Assembly: GCF_006337165.1 (NCBI RefSeq)
Contig: NZ_CP040896.1
Coordinates: 1,240,001-1,304,000 of the forward strand
Reading direction: 5' to 3'
Length of the DNA stretch: 64,000 nt
Source: Hymenobacter jejuensis
GTDB taxonomy: Bacteria > Bacteroidota > Bacteroidia > Cytophagales > Hymenobacteraceae
In this document: positions 62,787 through 64,000 of the stretch, piece after piece
Numbering within the stretch: position 1 is the stretch's first letter
Layout: every line of letters begins with the position of its first letter
The notes under the pieces: generated by a model
Told to the model about the DNA's origin: nothing
Database searches by the model: none
What the model saw: only the letters and a program-made list of their open reading frames with translations
Program-made: the position numbers and the translations under genes

Positions 62787-63551
62787 TTACTTGCTTTGTG
62801 AAAGCTGGCCTTGCACTGAATTATAATAGGTAACCAACTCCGCCAACGACGTTTCCCTGCTGGCTTTGTTAAATTTTAATTTGTGCTGCCGCGCGTACGC
62901 CTCCAGCTCCGATTTTTTATCGCTTAATAATTTTGCCACGCCATTTTTGGAGCTAACCGGATAAAAGCGATTTTCTTGTTGCAGAAAATACGTAACGGCT
63001 TCCGGAAAGGAGCCTTCTATGCCGTTGGGGCCGGCCTTTGTATGGAGCACTTTTACTCTTTTTGCCAAGAGCCTAGCCCTACCGTCGACTAGCAAGTCGT
63101 AGAAACCCGTCGGCACGGAATTATCGGCTACGCTGCCGGTTACAATGCGCGTAAAGGTGTGTTCGCCGAACGCGAAGTAGGTTATTTTTTCGCTTACCAA
63201 GCGCACTTTCAGCGGGCTGGCGACCACCTGCGACACCACCTGATCCAGCTTGATGTCGTACCACAACGGCACGTCTTTGTACAGGACTCCGTCGAAATAA
63301 ACCGCGCCGATCTGCTGGCTGCCGTCTCCGAAAAACTGGTGGCCTTTCATGTAAGGCAACTTGTAATCGATGTATTCCGGCCCGTTGGTCAGGAGCGTGT
63401 TAGGCCCCATAGCCTGCGCATACTGCTTGCTTGCGGTCGTAACAGCGGCAGTCAGCGAGGCGCTATCCTGTGGGCTGGCTTGTCCGAAAACGGGAATAGT
63501 GGGCAATGCCCCTGCAATAAAGCAGTAAAGCCAAAACACCCTTGCATTCAT
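62787..63551 (-). CDS. Hypothetical exported protein at the head of the receptor operon
   Basis: 254 residues with a signal peptide (ARVFWLYCFIAGALPTIPVFGQ). The conserved layout GPEYIDYKLPYMKGHQFFGDG, IGAVYFDGVLYKDVPLWYDIKLDQVV, FAFGEHTFTRIV, FYDLLVDGRARLLAKRVK, VAKLLSDKKSELEAYARQHKLKF is one I have seen in unnamed Bacteroidota proteins encoded near TonB receptors, without an assigned domain. 46 bp separate its stop from the receptor ATG. The start is ATG 63551. Upstream is a copy of the recurrent AT-rich motif (63561-63582). Confidence 0.7.
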   Translation of the reverse strand: MNARVFWLYCFIAGALPTIPVFGQASPQDSASLTAAVTTASKQYAQAMGPNTLLTNGPEYIDYKLPYMKGHQFFGDGSQQIGAVYFDGVLYKDVPLWYDIKLDQVVSQVVASPLKVRLVSEKITYFAFGEHTFTRIVTGSVADNSVPTGFYDLLVDGRARLLAKRVKVLHTKAGPNGIEGSFPEAVTYFLQQENRFYPVSSKNGVAKLLSDKKSELEAYARQHKLKFNKASRETSLAELVTYYNSVQGQLSQSK

Positions 63552-63713
63552 AAGTACCTTATAATCAATCACTTATATTGCCAACCAATTTATTGCCAAC
63601 AGCTCCACAGGATCGACAATTTTTTGCATTAAATATATAAGTTATTTCACATTAGCTTCTTATATCCACTTTTGTCTCTTGCAGTTCTTTCTCAAACACA
63701 CATCAGCTTGGCC

Positions 63714-64000
63714 ATGAATCGCATCGTAACCCTTACTCTCAACCCGGCCATCGACAAAAGCACCTCGGTGGATAAGCTTGTGCCGGAGCACAAAATGCGG
63801 TGCGTAGCGCCCAAGCTTGAGCCCGGCGGCGGCGGCATCAACGTGTCGCGGGGGCTAAAGCGGCTCGGTCTGGAGTCGCTCGCGCTGTTTCCGGCCGGCG
63901 GACCAGCGGGGCTGCTTTTGCAGGAACTACTTGAGCGCGAGCATATTGCACAACACGCTATTGCCGCGGCCAACTGGACGCGCGAGAACTTTATCGTCGT
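63714..64000 (+). CDS. pfkB: PfkB-type 6-phosphofructokinase / hexose-phosphate kinase, N-terminal part
   Basis: About 95 residues before the window ends. The start matches the PfkB/LacC/FruK ribokinase branch: IVTLTLNPAIDKST, PEHKMRCVAPKLEPGGGGINVSRGLKRLG, FPAGGPAGLLLQELL, NWTRENF. Among these, the RCVAPxxEPGGGGINV and WTRxN segments are closest to E. coli phosphofructokinase 2 (PfkB), which phosphorylates fructose 6-phosphate. The catalytic aspartate and GAGD motif lie beyond the window. Divergent from the receptor operon. Confidence 0.85.
   Translation, partial: MNRIVTLTLNPAIDKSTSVDKLVPEHKMRCVAPKLEPGGGGINVSRGLKRLGLESLALFPAGGPAGLLLQELLEREHIAQHAIAAANWTRENFIV

Overview
The window is chromosomal DNA of a Bacteroidota member, most likely Hymenobacter or a close relative in the Cytophagales. 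This is inferred from: GC-rich coding sequence with AT-rich intergenic gaps; promoter elements of the form TAnnTTTG upstream of several genes; a type IX secretion sorting domain; a TonB-dependent receptor with DUF4249 lipoproteins; and a tmRNA tag (GEYSYAMAA) resembling, from memory, the Cytophaga type. I saw no transposase, integrase, phage gene, CRISPR array or rRNA.

Layout. 0-7 kb: end of adenine deaminase, a single-domain response regulator, a cysteine/cystathionine synthase, succinyl-CoA ligase alpha (sucD), a pyridine nucleotide-disulfide oxidoreductase, and two related outer-surface lipoprotein genes, one frameshifted. 7-13 kb: a minus-strand block pheT - coiled-coil protein - zapA - rny whose two wider gaps could hold structured RNA, then a DUF1684 gene and a long inverted repeat. 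13-27 kb: radC, a metallophosphoesterase, UV damage endonuclease, tmRNA (ssrA), dnaX, an M16 peptidase, icd and small proteins of unknown function. 27-29 kb: an AT-rich gene-poor stretch beside a perfect 62-bp palindrome. 29-32.6 kb: a plus-strand cluster of exported proteins (mono-heme cytochrome c lipoprotein, YceI, DUF5777 barrel, CHRD, HMA-like, truncated hemoglobin). 33-45 kb: secreted hydrolases (SGNH/PA14 with type IX tail, serine hydrolase, GH42-like protein), methionine aminopeptidase, aminotransferase, cytochrome b561, alcohol dehydrogenase. 45-51 kb: two coupled DUF1990 genes, endonuclease V, GluQ-type synthetase, and an HxlR regulator divergent from a pirin - nitroreductase - pirin - OsmC operon with a nested palindromic operator. 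51-55 kb: a PaaE-like oxidoreductase and two DUF72 genes around two small unknown genes. 55-63.6 kb: a five-gene minus-strand operon (unknown exported protein, TonB-dependent receptor, two DUF4249 lipoproteins, and an MG2 protein with a barrel-less plug-like domain). The window ends in a pfkB-type sugar kinase.

How the genes work together. Housekeeping genes (sucD, icd, pheT, dnaX, map, tmRNA, rny, zapA) are interleaved with accessory exported systems. The best candidate for an undescribed system is the receptor/DUF4249/MG2 operon: it has the logic of a SusCD-type uptake locus but no SusD, and its two DUF4249 paralogues share a 188-bp, 99% identical tract that looks like recent gene conversion. 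Second is the heme/YceI/DUF5777/hemoglobin cluster, third the HxlR-controlled pirin operon. Functions for these systems are inferred from families and gene order only.
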